A stretch of 64,000 bases of DNA from contig CALVCQ010000001.1 in the NCBI GenBank assembly GCA_944326115.1, positions 1-64,000 on the forward strand. Reading direction: 5' to 3'. Below the pieces are notes generated by a model. It saw nothing but the letters and a program-made list of their open reading frames with translations. It was not told the DNA's origin and searched no databases. This stretch comes from Candidatus Gastranaerophilales bacterium. Its GTDB lineage: Bacteria; Cyanobacteriota; Vampirovibrionia; Gastranaerophilales; Gastranaerophilaceae. Numbering within the stretch: position 1 is the first letter of the stretch; every line of letters begins with the position of its first letter. A program made the position numbers and the translations under genes. Below are positions 31,715 through 40,586 of this stretch, piece after piece.

Positions 31715-33622
31715 ATGAAAAATATACTAAATACAAGCGAAATCTGGCAGTACTGGCATATTGGCAATGATTTAAAGAAAGTTTTGGAAACATCATCAAA
31801 TGTTATATTGCCGCAAAACAGAGATGAACTTATCAATCTGTCTACAAACGGAAAAGATAATAGTACATACGAAGTTTTTTATGATGTAGACGGCAAGGGC
31901 AAAGTTGCTGAAGCAACGGTAGTAAGATGCAAAAACGGTATTGCTGTTAATTATATGGATCCTTATATGAGAAGAAGAGATCCGAATTGCATGGTTGTTA
32001 ATAATATTGCAATGACTGATAAAATTACATTCAAGGAAAGATTTCAAAAAGATTTTGATCCGTTGAGACAGGAAACTCTTGATTGGCTTGCTTCTAACGA
32101 ACTTATACTTGTACCGTTTATGGCAGGCGGTATAAAATACGGTTATCCTGCTTTGATGGTTGCTCCTAAAAATGCTGCATTTTTTGCTGCAAGTATATAT
32201 GATTTGCAGGGCATGATACAACTGGATAAACTGGAAAAAGATTTTGAACCGATGGCTATAATCTATGTTGCACCGCCGTTTAGACATACTCATTTTGAAG
32301 GGAAACAGGTAGTTGTTCATAATCAACAGAGCAAAGTTCATGAGGTATTTTCTTACAATTTATATCCGGGACCAAGCGCAAAAAAAGGCGTGTACGGGGT
32401 GCTGCTGGCACTGGGATTAAAAGAAGATTTTGTAACAGTACATGCTTCTACTGTTAATATAACAACGCCTTATGATAATGATATAAGCATACTCCATGAA
32501 GGTGCATCGGGCAGCGGTAAAAGTGAAATGCTTGAATATGCTCACCGTGAGGAAGACGGACGATTGTTGCTTGGCAGAAATGTTGTTACGGGAGAAGAAA
32601 AGCACCTTGCTTTGCCGCAAGGTTGTAAGCTAAAACCTGTTACTGACGATATGGCTCTTTGCCATCCCAGTTTTTATAAAGACAACGGAAGGCTTTGCGT
32701 TGCAGATGCGGAAAAATCATGGTTTGTTAGAATTGATCATATAAAAAAATACGGTACTGATCCGAATCTGGAATCTGTAACAACTAATCCTAAAGAACCG
32801 CTTATATTTTTTAACCTTGAGGCACATCCAAATGCTACATGTCTTATATGGGAGCATACAGAAGATGAACCCGGTAAGAAATGTCCTAATCCGAGGATTA
32901 TCATACCCAGAGAACAGATGAAAAATATTCAAGACGGTCCTATAGAAATAGACTACAGAAGTTTTGGACTTAGAACTCCGCCTTGTACCAAAGAAAATCC
33001 TTCTTACGGAATATTCGGTATGCTGCATATTCTGCCTCCGGCTCTTGCATGGTTGTGGCGTCTTGTTGCACCAAGGGGATTCGGCAATCCGAGTATATCA
33101 GGTGAAGGCAAAGATTCATTCAAACTGCAAAGCGAAGGTGTAGGCTCTTTCTGGCCGTTTGCAACCGGAAAAAGAGTAGATCTTGCCAATATTCTTTTAG
33201 AACAATTTATGAGGACAACAAAAACAAGAAATATTCTTATACCAAATCAACATATCGGAGCCTGGGAAGTAGGTTTTATGGGTGAATGGGTAATCAGAGA
33301 ATATCTGGCAAGAAGAGGACAGGCTTCTTTTAAAAAGCTCAATCTGAAACCGGCAAGACATCCTCTGGGCGGATATATACCGGAAAATATTCATATCGAA
33401 GGTACTCCTATCTCCAAGAAATTCTTTGATGTAACCAAGCAGCCGCAAATTGAAGATGAAGGATATGATAAGGGTGCGAAAATGCTTGAAGATTTCTTTA
33501 AAGAAGAACTCAAGTTGTATTTAAAATCGGATCTTCATCCTTTGGGTAAGGCTATTATACTGTGCTGTATGGACAACGGTACCGTAGAGGATTATGAAAA
33601 ACTTATACCGGGTACTTATTAA
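31715..33622 (+). CDS. DUF4914 family P-loop protein
   Basis: A 635-residue cytoplasmic protein that I recognise as DUF4914, a family without assigned function. A P-loop GASGSGKS (263-270) follows a His-Glu pair (ISILHEGASG), and a TDDMA motif lies about 40 residues later (310-314). This arrangement resembles PEP carboxykinase and HPr kinase, so a phosphotransfer role is plausible but inferred. Other conserved-looking stretches are EHTEDEPGKKCPNPR, WLWRLVAPRGFGNPSI and PNQHIGAWEVGFMGEW. AAGGG precedes the ATG. It is a single gene between pyk and accD, and central carbon metabolism on both sides makes a metabolic role likely. Confidence 0.8.
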   Translation: MKNILNTSEIWQYWHIGNDLKKVLETSSNVILPQNRDELINLSTNGKDNSTYEVFYDVDGKGKVAEATVVRCKNGIAVNYMDPYMRRRDPNCMVVNNIAMTDKITFKERFQKDFDPLRQETLDWLASNELILVPFMAGGIKYGYPALMVAPKNAAFFAASIYDLQGMIQLDKLEKDFEPMAIIYVAPPFRHTHFEGKQVVVHNQQSKVHEVFSYNLYPGPSAKKGVYGVLLALGLKEDFVTVHASTVNITTPYDNDISILHEGASGSGKSEMLEYAHREEDGRLLLGRNVVTGEEKHLALPQGCKLKPVTDDMALCHPSFYKDNGRLCVADAEKSWFVRIDHIKKYGTDPNLESVTTNPKEPLIFFNLEAHPNATCLIWEHTEDEPGKKCPNPRIIIPREQMKNIQDGPIEIDYRSFGLRTPPCTKENPSYGIFGMLHILPPALAWLWRLVAPRGFGNPSISGEGKDSFKLQSEGVGSFWPFATGKRVDLANILLEQFMRTTKTRNILIPNQHIGAWEVGFMGEWVIREYLARRGQASFKKLNLKPARHPLGGYIPENIHIEGTPISKKFFDVTKQPQIEDEGYDKGAKMLEDFFKEELKLYLKSDLHPLGKAIILCCMDNGTVEDYEKLIPGTY

Positions 33623-33624
33623 TG

Positions 33625-33650
33625 TCTAATCAAGTGTCGCAGCTGCCGGC
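33625..33650 (+). repeat. Dispersed intergenic repeat end
   Basis: TCTAATCAAGTGTCGCAGCT continues as GCCGGC right after the DUF4914 stop. Nearly the same string occurs at 47486-47511, upstream of ftsH. The rest of this gap (33651-33888) shows no gene. A TATAAT at 33821-33826 lies upstream of accD, but the -35 match is poor. Confidence 0.6.
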
Positions 33651-33888
33651 TTGAGTCTGTCTGACGGGACAACTTACAAACTGTCTTAGAGGAATTTGTC
33701 TGCACCATGTGTATTTCGTTTATACTGTTCGGCTCTGGTTTGCCTCTGCCATAAATCAGAGTGGTTCGCATCTTCACAACACTATTTACGACTTTTTGCA
33801 TGTTTATGCAGGGTTTGTAGTATAATATGTTAAAATGTTTTATATTGAATTAAATAAAGTTATATTTTGACAAGGGGTATAAATATAA

Positions 33889-34752
33889 ATGACATTAAAA
33901 GATTGGTTTGAAACCAGAAAAGAAGAACAGCATGCCGCACGACCCATTGATCCTAAAATCGATGATTATATAGGAAAACTGTGGGTAAAATGTTTTAACT
34001 GCAATGCTCAGCTGCCCAGAAAAGAACTTGAGCATCACATGATGGTTTGTCCTGAATGCGGTTATCATTTCAGAATAAATGCCAGAACAAGAATCCGGCA
34101 GTTGTTTGATGAAGGAACTTTTCAAGAATACTTTGAAAATATTGCTCCTTCCGATCCTCTGGACTTTGTAGATACGGAATCTTATACCGAAAGACAGCAA
34201 AAAGCAAAAGAAAAAACAAACCTGAATGATGCTGTTGTTACCGGAACCGGCAAAGTTGAGGGGGAAGAAATTGCCTGCGCAATTATGGATTTTGAATATA
34301 TGGGCGGTTCAATGGGCAGTGTTGTCGGTGAAAAAGTTACAAGAATTATGGAACTTGCCATAGAAAAAAGGCTTCCTGTTGTGACAATTACCGCTTCAGG
34401 CGGTGCAAGAATGCAGGAGAGTGCACTTTCACTGATGCAAATGGCAAAGACAAGCTGTGCTGTTGCAAGACTTAATGATGAAAAGATTCTCTATATTAAT
34501 ATCCTGACCGATCCGACTTACGGAGGTGTGACTGCAAGTTTTGGCACAATAGGTGATATTATTATTGCAGAACAGGGTGCACGTATCGGTTTTGCAGGCA
34601 GACGTGTAATCGAGCAGACAATTAGACAAAAACTTCCTGCGGATTTCCAGACTGCGGAATATCTTATGAAACACGGGCAGCTTGATATGATTTGTAAAAG
34701 AAGCGAGCTAAAAGAAACTCTTGCAAAAATATTGAGACTCCACAAACATTAA
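33889..34752 (+). CDS. accD: Acetyl-CoA carboxylase carboxyltransferase, beta subunit
   Basis: AccD with AccA transfers the carboxyl group from biotin to acetyl-CoA, giving malonyl-CoA for fatty-acid synthesis. The 287 residues include the N-terminal zinc ribbon with Cys35, Cys38, Cys54 and Cys57, and the crotonase-fold core (FEYMGGSMGSVVGEK, TASGGARMQESALSLMQM, DPTYGGVTASFGTIGDI). accA follows 22 bases later, the usual complex partner. accB and accC are not in the window. Confidence 0.96.
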   Translation: MTLKDWFETRKEEQHAARPIDPKIDDYIGKLWVKCFNCNAQLPRKELEHHMMVCPECGYHFRINARTRIRQLFDEGTFQEYFENIAPSDPLDFVDTESYTERQQKAKEKTNLNDAVVTGTGKVEGEEIACAIMDFEYMGGSMGSVVGEKVTRIMELAIEKRLPVVTITASGGARMQESALSLMQMAKTSCAVARLNDEKILYINILTDPTYGGVTASFGTIGDIIIAEQGARIGFAGRRVIEQTIRQKLPADFQTAEYLMKHGQLDMICKRSELKETLAKILRLHKH

Positions 34753-34774
34753 TATTATTAGGATAATTGGTGAT

Positions 34775-35722
34775 ATGAAATTAGATTTTGAAAAACCCAT
34801 AACAAAAATAGAAGAAAAAATAGAAGAATTAAAAAAAATGAGTGAAGAATCAGGCATGGATTTGTCAAAGGAAATAGAAGTTTTTGAACAACAGTCACAC
34901 GAATACAAAAAAGAGCTGTATGAAAACTTAAAACCTTCTCAAAAATTGCAAATAGCAAGACATCCGAACCGTCCGAATTTTATAGACTATATTCATCTGA
35001 TTACCACGGATTTTGTCGAAATGCACGGTGACAGGGAAGGTACGGACGACAGAGCAATAATAGGCGGCGTGGCAAAAATAGGTGACACCCCTGTTATGCT
35101 TGTGGGTACGGTTAAAGGTAAATCAACAAAAGAAAACCTTGTATACAATTTTGGGATGCCCCAGCCGGAAGGCTACAGAAAAGCATTGAGATTATTTGAA
35201 CATGCAAACAGATTCGGTCTGCCGATTGTGACTTTGATTGATACCCCCGGTGCTTACCCCGGAATTAAAGCGGAAGAACACGGTCAGGGCATAGCTATTG
35301 CTGTTAACCTTAAAGAAATGGCAAAACTTGAAGTTCCGGTGATTGCTGTAATCACCGGAGAAGGCTGCTCCGGCGGTGCTCTCGGGCTTGCTGTTGCAAA
35401 CAAGGTTCTGGTTCTCGAGCATGCTTATTACACGGTAATTTCACCGGAGGGCTGTGCTTCTATACTCTGGCGTGATGCCTCTAAAGCAGCAGAAGCAGCA
35501 GAGGCTCTTAAAATCACAGGTCCTGATTTGTTAAAATACAACATTATTGACGGAATTGTAAAAGAACCTTTAGGCGGCGCTCATTATGATTATGAGGCAA
35601 TGGGTGATGAGCTCAAAAAAGAGATTTTAAAAGCACTAAATGAGTACAAAAACAAGACTCCGCAGGAACTTAAAAAAGACAGATATAACAAGTTCAGAAG
35701 AATGGGTGTTTTTAATTCTTAA
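34775..35722 (+). CDS. accA: Acetyl-CoA carboxylase carboxyltransferase, alpha subunit
   Basis: AccA completes the carboxyltransferase heterotetramer with AccD. The 315-residue protein has a coiled N-terminal region (residues 1-60), then RHPNRPNFIDYI, MHGDREGTDDRAIIGGVA, the FGMPQPEGYRKALR segment, DTPGAYPGIKAEEHGQG, the oxyanion-hole region EGCSGGALGLAVANKV and SPEGCASILWRDASKA. It is the second gene of the accD-accA operon. The next gene is convergent and only nine bases away, with no clear terminator between them, so the two transcripts may overlap. Confidence 0.96.
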   Translation: MKLDFEKPITKIEEKIEELKKMSEESGMDLSKEIEVFEQQSHEYKKELYENLKPSQKLQIARHPNRPNFIDYIHLITTDFVEMHGDREGTDDRAIIGGVAKIGDTPVMLVGTVKGKSTKENLVYNFGMPQPEGYRKALRLFEHANRFGLPIVTLIDTPGAYPGIKAEEHGQGIAIAVNLKEMAKLEVPVIAVITGEGCSGGALGLAVANKVLVLEHAYYTVISPEGCASILWRDASKAAEAAEALKITGPDLLKYNIIDGIVKEPLGGAHYDYEAMGDELKKEILKALNEYKNKTPQELKKDRYNKFRRMGVFNS

Positions 35723-35731
35723 AATAATTTT

Positions 35732-37222
35732 TTATACAGGATTAGCGGAATTCAGCAAATAAGTTTCCAGCGCACTGGTTATAGAGGCTGCTGTTTTTTG
35801 TTGAAAATTTTCATCGAGGAGTTTTGCATAATCATGAGGGTTAATCATGTAAGCGACTTCTATCAGCACGGACAGAGGCAGACTCGGACGGGTCATGACC
35901 AGGCTGTACTTTGCCACTCCGTCATCTCTTGTTCCCAGATCTTTTATTAATGTATTTCTCAGTAATTTTGCAAGTTCAACGGATTCCGCATTGTAATAAA
36001 AAACCGCAGTACCGTGCTTTTCATAAGGATTGGCTCCGTCTGAAAGAGCATTTGCGTGTATGCTCAGCAAAAACAATGCATCTTGCTGCTTGGCAATCAA
36101 CGGACGTTGTTTTAGAGGAACTGTTGAGTCGTCAGTTCTTGTCATAATAACGAGGGCACCTCTATTTTCCAGCTCTTTTTTCAATTTTTTTGCGATATCG
36201 AGATTTATATCTTTTTCTTTTACACCGGTGGGTCCGGTTGCACCGTATTCGTCCCCGCCGTGACCGGCATCTATTGCTACTTTAATTCCTTTAAACGGAT
36301 TGTTTGCTTCTATTTGCGGTGTTTTTCTTATCTTTATAACAAGAGTATTCCCCTCATAATATGCGTCATATCCCCAGAGTTTGGAGTTTAACTCTATATA
36401 ATATGTAGAAGTCATATCCTGTGCTGTTGAGTTTACGGCAAAGCTGTTTATTGTTCCGCATTGGTTAAAAACGGTTGTATCGGCAGCGTTCTCTTTCAGG
36501 TTGTAAAGTTCAACATTCAGCCCTTTTTCTGTTTCCGTTATCCGGTACGGAACGGGGAATGACAGGTCTGTTTTTATATAATTATATAATTTGTCCTCTG
36601 ATAAAGAGACTTTTGTTGCTGAGGCAAGCATTTTGCCTTTAATTGCGGAATAGTTTACAATATTCTCCGCTTTTATCCAGGCAGATTTTGACGGTGACAG
36701 ATAAATCCTGTAATAATCACCTTTTTTCCCGTTTAGCATCAATACCGTATTTTTATCCAGATGGGTAATGCGCTGTGCATTTTCGTCAGGCTGGGCTCTG
36801 AGCGGGGTATTTTCTTTTATAACTGCTGCATATATGTACTGATTTTCAGGAAAATTCTCCGTTGCCGGTTCTTTCACCATAAGATTTGCTTCAGGTACTT
36901 TTTTAATAATATATGTGAATATTTCATGTTCGGTATCATTTTGTGAGTCAATTATTATTCTGTTAAAACCGTCTTTTAAAGGGACAACCTCTACAAATGA
37001 TCCGTTTTCGTATACAGTTACCTCTTTATCGTTAATTGTAAGTTTGGAACCCGGCTTTGTATTTCCGATAAAAAATGTCGAGGATGCACTTACTTCTGTA
37101 TTCGGGCTTTTCGGATATATTATCTGCAAGGCTCTTGTAGGTTCTACCGTAAAAAATAAAACTAATAATGACAAAGTAAAAGTTTTACCCGCAACTTTAA
37201 AAAATTGAAAAATTTCTCTCAT
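35732..37222 (-). CDS. Secreted N-acetylmuramoyl-L-alanine amidase (Amidase_3)
   Basis: The start is placed at ATG 37222, with GGAAG eight bases upstream; an ATG 15 bases earlier has no ribosome binding site. The 496-residue product has a signal peptide (about 1-32), an Ig-like or wall-anchoring N-terminal region, an SH3-like segment (APLRAQPDENAQRITHLDK is the closest match, written here as seen around TPLRAQPDENAQRI), an AMIN-like beta domain, and a C-terminal zinc amidase with IDAGHGGDEYGA, an acidic metal ligand in GVKEKDINLDIA, LLSIHANA and IEVAYMIN. It cleaves stem peptides from glycan strands during division or turnover. Confidence 0.9.
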   Translation of the reverse strand: MREIFQFFKVAGKTFTLSLLVLFFTVEPTRALQIIYPKSPNTEVSASSTFFIGNTKPGSKLTINDKEVTVYENGSFVEVVPLKDGFNRIIIDSQNDTEHEIFTYIIKKVPEANLMVKEPATENFPENQYIYAAVIKENTPLRAQPDENAQRITHLDKNTVLMLNGKKGDYYRIYLSPSKSAWIKAENIVNYSAIKGKMLASATKVSLSEDKLYNYIKTDLSFPVPYRITETEKGLNVELYNLKENAADTTVFNQCGTINSFAVNSTAQDMTSTYYIELNSKLWGYDAYYEGNTLVIKIRKTPQIEANNPFKGIKVAIDAGHGGDEYGATGPTGVKEKDINLDIAKKLKKELENRGALVIMTRTDDSTVPLKQRPLIAKQQDALFLLSIHANALSDGANPYEKHGTAVFYYNAESVELAKLLRNTLIKDLGTRDDGVAKYSLVMTRPSLPLSVLIEVAYMINPHDYAKLLDENFQQKTAASITSALETYLLNSANPV

Positions 37223-37324
37223 AAAACAATCTTCCATCTTAAATACTATGTAATAATTATTTCAAATTTTTTTTTAAAATGCAAAAAATTTGTAAACTCC
37301 GGAAGCAATTGTTTCAGATAGAAT

Positions 37325-38719
37325 TTATTTAACTTTTTCTTTAATCATATTTGTTATTATTGCAGATAATAACAGCACGAATGCTCCGATAAAGAAAGTG
37401 TATTCCCAGTGATAATTAAGTCCTTCCACAGACTGAAAATCGCATTTTGAAATAATCCAGGCGACAATCGTGCAAACAAGTATTTGCGGTCCTGCAATAA
37501 ATATATTAAAAATCCCCATAACCGCACCTTCCGAGCCTTTTTGTATATATTCTGACAACATAGCAAAAGGCAAAGAAAGTATACTTGACCAGCCTATTCC
37601 GGCGAGCCCCATCAGAATCATTACCGCTATCGGATTGGTTGTAAACCCGATTAAAAGATAAGCTGCAGTCATTATAATAAGAGAGAATAAGTGTACAATT
37701 TTATTCCCGTATTTTGTTGAAAAAATGCCTATCGGTATAGAAACAATAAAACAAACCAGATTTAAAACAGCAAAACATATTGAAGAAAAATTTGTTGCCT
37801 GTGCAACGGAATTTTCATAATTATCTTTCATCAAATCTGAAACGACCGAAAGATCCGGAACTCCGTATACAGTGTGAATAGCAAACTGTGTAAAGAAAAT
37901 GAACATACACATAACACCTATCCAGGTGAAAAATTGCATAATACAAATCTTGTAAACCTCCGGCGAGGAATTCAAAAATGTTTTGAGATCATCTATAAAT
38001 GTGTGTGCAGGTTTTTCCGTACATTCATCACTTTTATCTGTTTCCTGATGTTTTTCGCTAAAAGTTAAGCAAGTCCAGCTCATACCCAGCAGAAAAGCCA
38101 GTGCAGCCATAATAAACTGCGCTTCGATAGACATTTGATAATCAAAAATCCATTTTAAAAAAGGTGCAGTACCTGCTGCAATAACAGAACCGAGTCCGAT
38201 TGCAAAACTTAGATATGAATTTGCAATGGAATGCTGTTCTGGAACAATATTATCCGGAATTAATGCCCTGTAAGGACCTTGCGCTGCATTGACACACGCA
38301 TCTATAATCCATATCATTACAGCCGCTACCAGTAATCCTCCTAACGCAGGAACAGGTATATGAAGCTGTTGCGCAATTACGCCTGCAATAGTTTCAGAAT
38401 TCGGAAATGCCCACAATGCCATTGCTGCAAGAACAGCACCAAGCATAAGATAAGGACGCCGGCGTCCGAATTTAGTATGAGTGTTATCGCTTAATGCACC
38501 TATAATCGGCTGTACAACCATTCCCGTCACCGGTCCTGCGAGCCATATAAGCCCGAATATAAACGGAGAAGCACCTAAGTCCTCGGTAACAGGTCCTGAC
38601 AATATAATTCTCATCTGCCAGGCAAATTGCAAACCGAAAAAGCCCAGACAAAAATTAAGAAGCTGAAAAGTTGTCAGTTTTCTTAGTCCGTTGTTTGCAG
38701 CCGAAGTGTTCTCATCCAT
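37325..38719 (-). CDS. MFS sugar transporter, SLC45/GPH-like
   Basis: A 464-residue protein with 12 predicted membrane helices. The first cytoplasmic loop reads GALSDNTHTKFGRRRPYLML, the MFS motif A region in the form typical of SLC45-like and GPH disaccharide-proton symporters. The N-terminal FCLGFFGLQFAWQMRIILSG is also typical, and a long central loop (about residues 225-250) separates the two six-helix halves. The likely substrate is a sugar such as sucrose, maltose or a related glucoside, which cannot be resolved by eye. No glycosidase is adjacent. Confidence 0.85.
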   Translation of the reverse strand: MDENTSAANNGLRKLTTFQLLNFCLGFFGLQFAWQMRIILSGPVTEDLGASPFIFGLIWLAGPVTGMVVQPIIGALSDNTHTKFGRRRPYLMLGAVLAAMALWAFPNSETIAGVIAQQLHIPVPALGGLLVAAVMIWIIDACVNAAQGPYRALIPDNIVPEQHSIANSYLSFAIGLGSVIAAGTAPFLKWIFDYQMSIEAQFIMAALAFLLGMSWTCLTFSEKHQETDKSDECTEKPAHTFIDDLKTFLNSSPEVYKICIMQFFTWIGVMCMFIFFTQFAIHTVYGVPDLSVVSDLMKDNYENSVAQATNFSSICFAVLNLVCFIVSIPIGIFSTKYGNKIVHLFSLIIMTAAYLLIGFTTNPIAVMILMGLAGIGWSSILSLPFAMLSEYIQKGSEGAVMGIFNIFIAGPQILVCTIVAWIISKCDFQSVEGLNYHWEYTFFIGAFVLLLSAIITNMIKEKVK

Positions 38720-38956
38720 TTTAAAAAATTTCCTCTCGTAATATGTAGATGCTTTTTCATTATATTAAGAAATATCTCTAAAATCAAAAATTTTATTTTA
38801 TTACATAATCTTACATAATCGCATTTTTATTGTTAAAATAAAAATGTCTTAGAAATATTTTCTCAGGGAGTAACCGGGATAAAGATTTTCAAGGCTGTCC
38901 GGCATTATTGCCGTGTTATTGTTTAGTTTTTAAAATTTATTTTTGAGGCAGCATTA

Positions 38957-39634
38957 ATGGAAAAAGTAAAGACACTTTTTGATGTAATAGGTCCTGTAAT
39001 GATAGGTCCCTCCAGCTCACATACAGCCGGTGCTGTCAGAATAGGACTGCTTGCCGGCAAAATATTCGGAGAAATTCCTCAAAAGGTAAGTTTTAAGCTT
39101 TACAATTCTTTTGCAAAAACAGGCAGAGGTCACGGTACCGATAAAGGACTCCTTGGCGGGGTGCTGGGAATGGATGTGGACAGTGAATCCATAAAAAAAT
39201 CTTTTGATATTGCAAACAAACTTAATGTTGAATACAACTTTGAGTATCTGGAAGATTATAACAGACATCCGAATTCCGTTGATATTATTTTACAAGGAAA
39301 AAATATTGAAAAAATGAAGATAAGCGGAATTTCAAAAGGTGCCGGAGAGGTCGCCGTTACAAAAATCAACGGCTATAATTTTAATATAAACGGTGATTAT
39401 GACACACTTGTTTTAATATACAAAGACAAACCCGGAATGATATACAAAGTAACAGCTCTGATACAGTCTGCAAATCTGAATATTGCCTCCATGCATTGTG
39501 ACAGAAATGCTAAAGGACAGGAAGCGTCTATGGGCATTTGCCTTGACGGCGGTATTTCAAATGAAATTTTTGATAAGCTCGAACAAATAGAAGAAGTATA
39601 TTTAATCAGAAATATAGAGATGTTGAAAAAATGA
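38957..39634 (+). CDS. sdaAB: L-serine ammonia-lyase, iron-sulfur-dependent, beta subunit
   Basis: This subunit with SdaAA deaminates L-serine to pyruvate and ammonia. The 225 residues contain the DVIGPVMIGPSSSHTAGAVR signature near the start and a C-terminal ACT domain (YDTLVLIYKDKPGMIYKVTA) that usually binds serine. GAGG lies nine bases before the ATG. Its stop overlaps the sdaAA start by four bases (ATGA). The two-subunit form is typical of Clostridia and other anaerobes. The 236-base leader contains a short structured stretch at 38861-38913. Confidence 0.95.
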   Translation: MEKVKTLFDVIGPVMIGPSSSHTAGAVRIGLLAGKIFGEIPQKVSFKLYNSFAKTGRGHGTDKGLLGGVLGMDVDSESIKKSFDIANKLNVEYNFEYLEDYNRHPNSVDIILQGKNIEKMKISGISKGAGEVAVTKINGYNFNINGDYDTLVLIYKDKPGMIYKVTALIQSANLNIASMHCDRNAKGQEASMGICLDGGISNEIFDKLEQIEEVYLIRNIEMLKK

Positions 39635-40521
39635 TAAAACCCGATAATTTTAAAGATTTTTTAGCACTGGCAGAAAAAGAAAATAAAAAATTATATGAAA
39701 TATGCCAGAAATATGAAGCGGATTCTCTGGAAATTGCTCAGGAAGAAATAAGAGACAGAGTAAAAATTGTTCTTGATGCAATGAAAGATGCAATAAAAAA
39801 AGGATTGAACTCAAAAGAAAAATCCTCAAGCGGTTTGAGCGGGGATGATTGTGCAAAACTTATTGAAAGATACAAAAAGGGAAAATCTTTATTTTCCAAA
39901 ACCTGTCAAAAAGTTTTGACTTATTCTCTTGCAACAATAGAACAGAATGCAAGAATGGGCAAAATTGCTGCCTGCCCGACAGCGGGTTCATGCGGAATTG
40001 TGCCGTCTGTAATCGTTGCAATGGCGGAAGCGATGGATTTTGATGAAGAAATACAAATAAATGCCCTTATTACAGCAGGTTTTATCGGTGAAGTTGTGTC
40101 AGAAAAACTTGCCCTTGCAGGGGCTGTGGCAGGTTGTCAAAGTGAATGCGGTGTTGCGGCGGCAATGGCTGCGGCTGCACTGGCGGAAATGTGCGGCGCA
40201 ACAAATGAGCAAATCTTAAACGCTGCCGCTCTTACATTAAAAAATATTTTGGGACTTGTTTGTGATCCTGTTGCCGGTCTTGTCGAAGTTCCATGTGTAA
40301 AAAGAAATGCGTTTTTATCTGTTTATGCTGTTACGGGTGCAGAGCTCGCTCTTGCAGGTATACAATCAGTAATTCCGATTGATGAAATAGTAGAAGCAAT
40401 GAAACAGGTAGGTGATATGATATCTCCAAAACTTAAAGAAAGTTCCGAAGCCGGTCTTGCGGTTACGCCTACAGGATTAAAGATTACTTATGAACTTTCA
40501 CAAAAATGGCAAAATCCTTGA
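39631..40521 (+). CDS. sdaAA: L-serine ammonia-lyase, iron-sulfur-dependent, alpha subunit
   Basis: The alpha subunit carries the oxygen-sensitive iron-sulfur cluster that abstracts the serine hydroxyl. The 296 residues show ARMGKIAACPTAGSCGIVPS (first cluster cysteine region), AGCQSECGVAAAMAAAALAE and LVCDPVAGLVEVPCVKRNA, which hold the further conserved cysteines. It is coupled to sdaAB by an ATGA overlap. The pair channels serine into pyruvate and so into acetate and ATP, consistent with anaerobic life. Confidence 0.96.
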   Translation: MIKPDNFKDFLALAEKENKKLYEICQKYEADSLEIAQEEIRDRVKIVLDAMKDAIKKGLNSKEKSSSGLSGDDCAKLIERYKKGKSLFSKTCQKVLTYSLATIEQNARMGKIAACPTAGSCGIVPSVIVAMAEAMDFDEEIQINALITAGFIGEVVSEKLALAGAVAGCQSECGVAAAMAAAALAEMCGATNEQILNAAALTLKNILGLVCDPVAGLVEVPCVKRNAFLSVYAVTGAELALAGIQSVIPIDEIVEAMKQVGDMISPKLKESSEAGLAVTPTGLKITYELSQKWQNP

Positions 40522-40586
40522 GTGCAACATCCTTTGTTTCTGTGTTAAAATTGTTTAGGAATTAGATTTTTAAGGGAAGATAATAT

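Noticed and set aside
38861-38913. A yybP-ykoY type riboswitch upstream of sdaAB
   Set aside because: The GGGAGTA word is suggestive, but the paired elements and second conserved loop do not fit what I know of that class.
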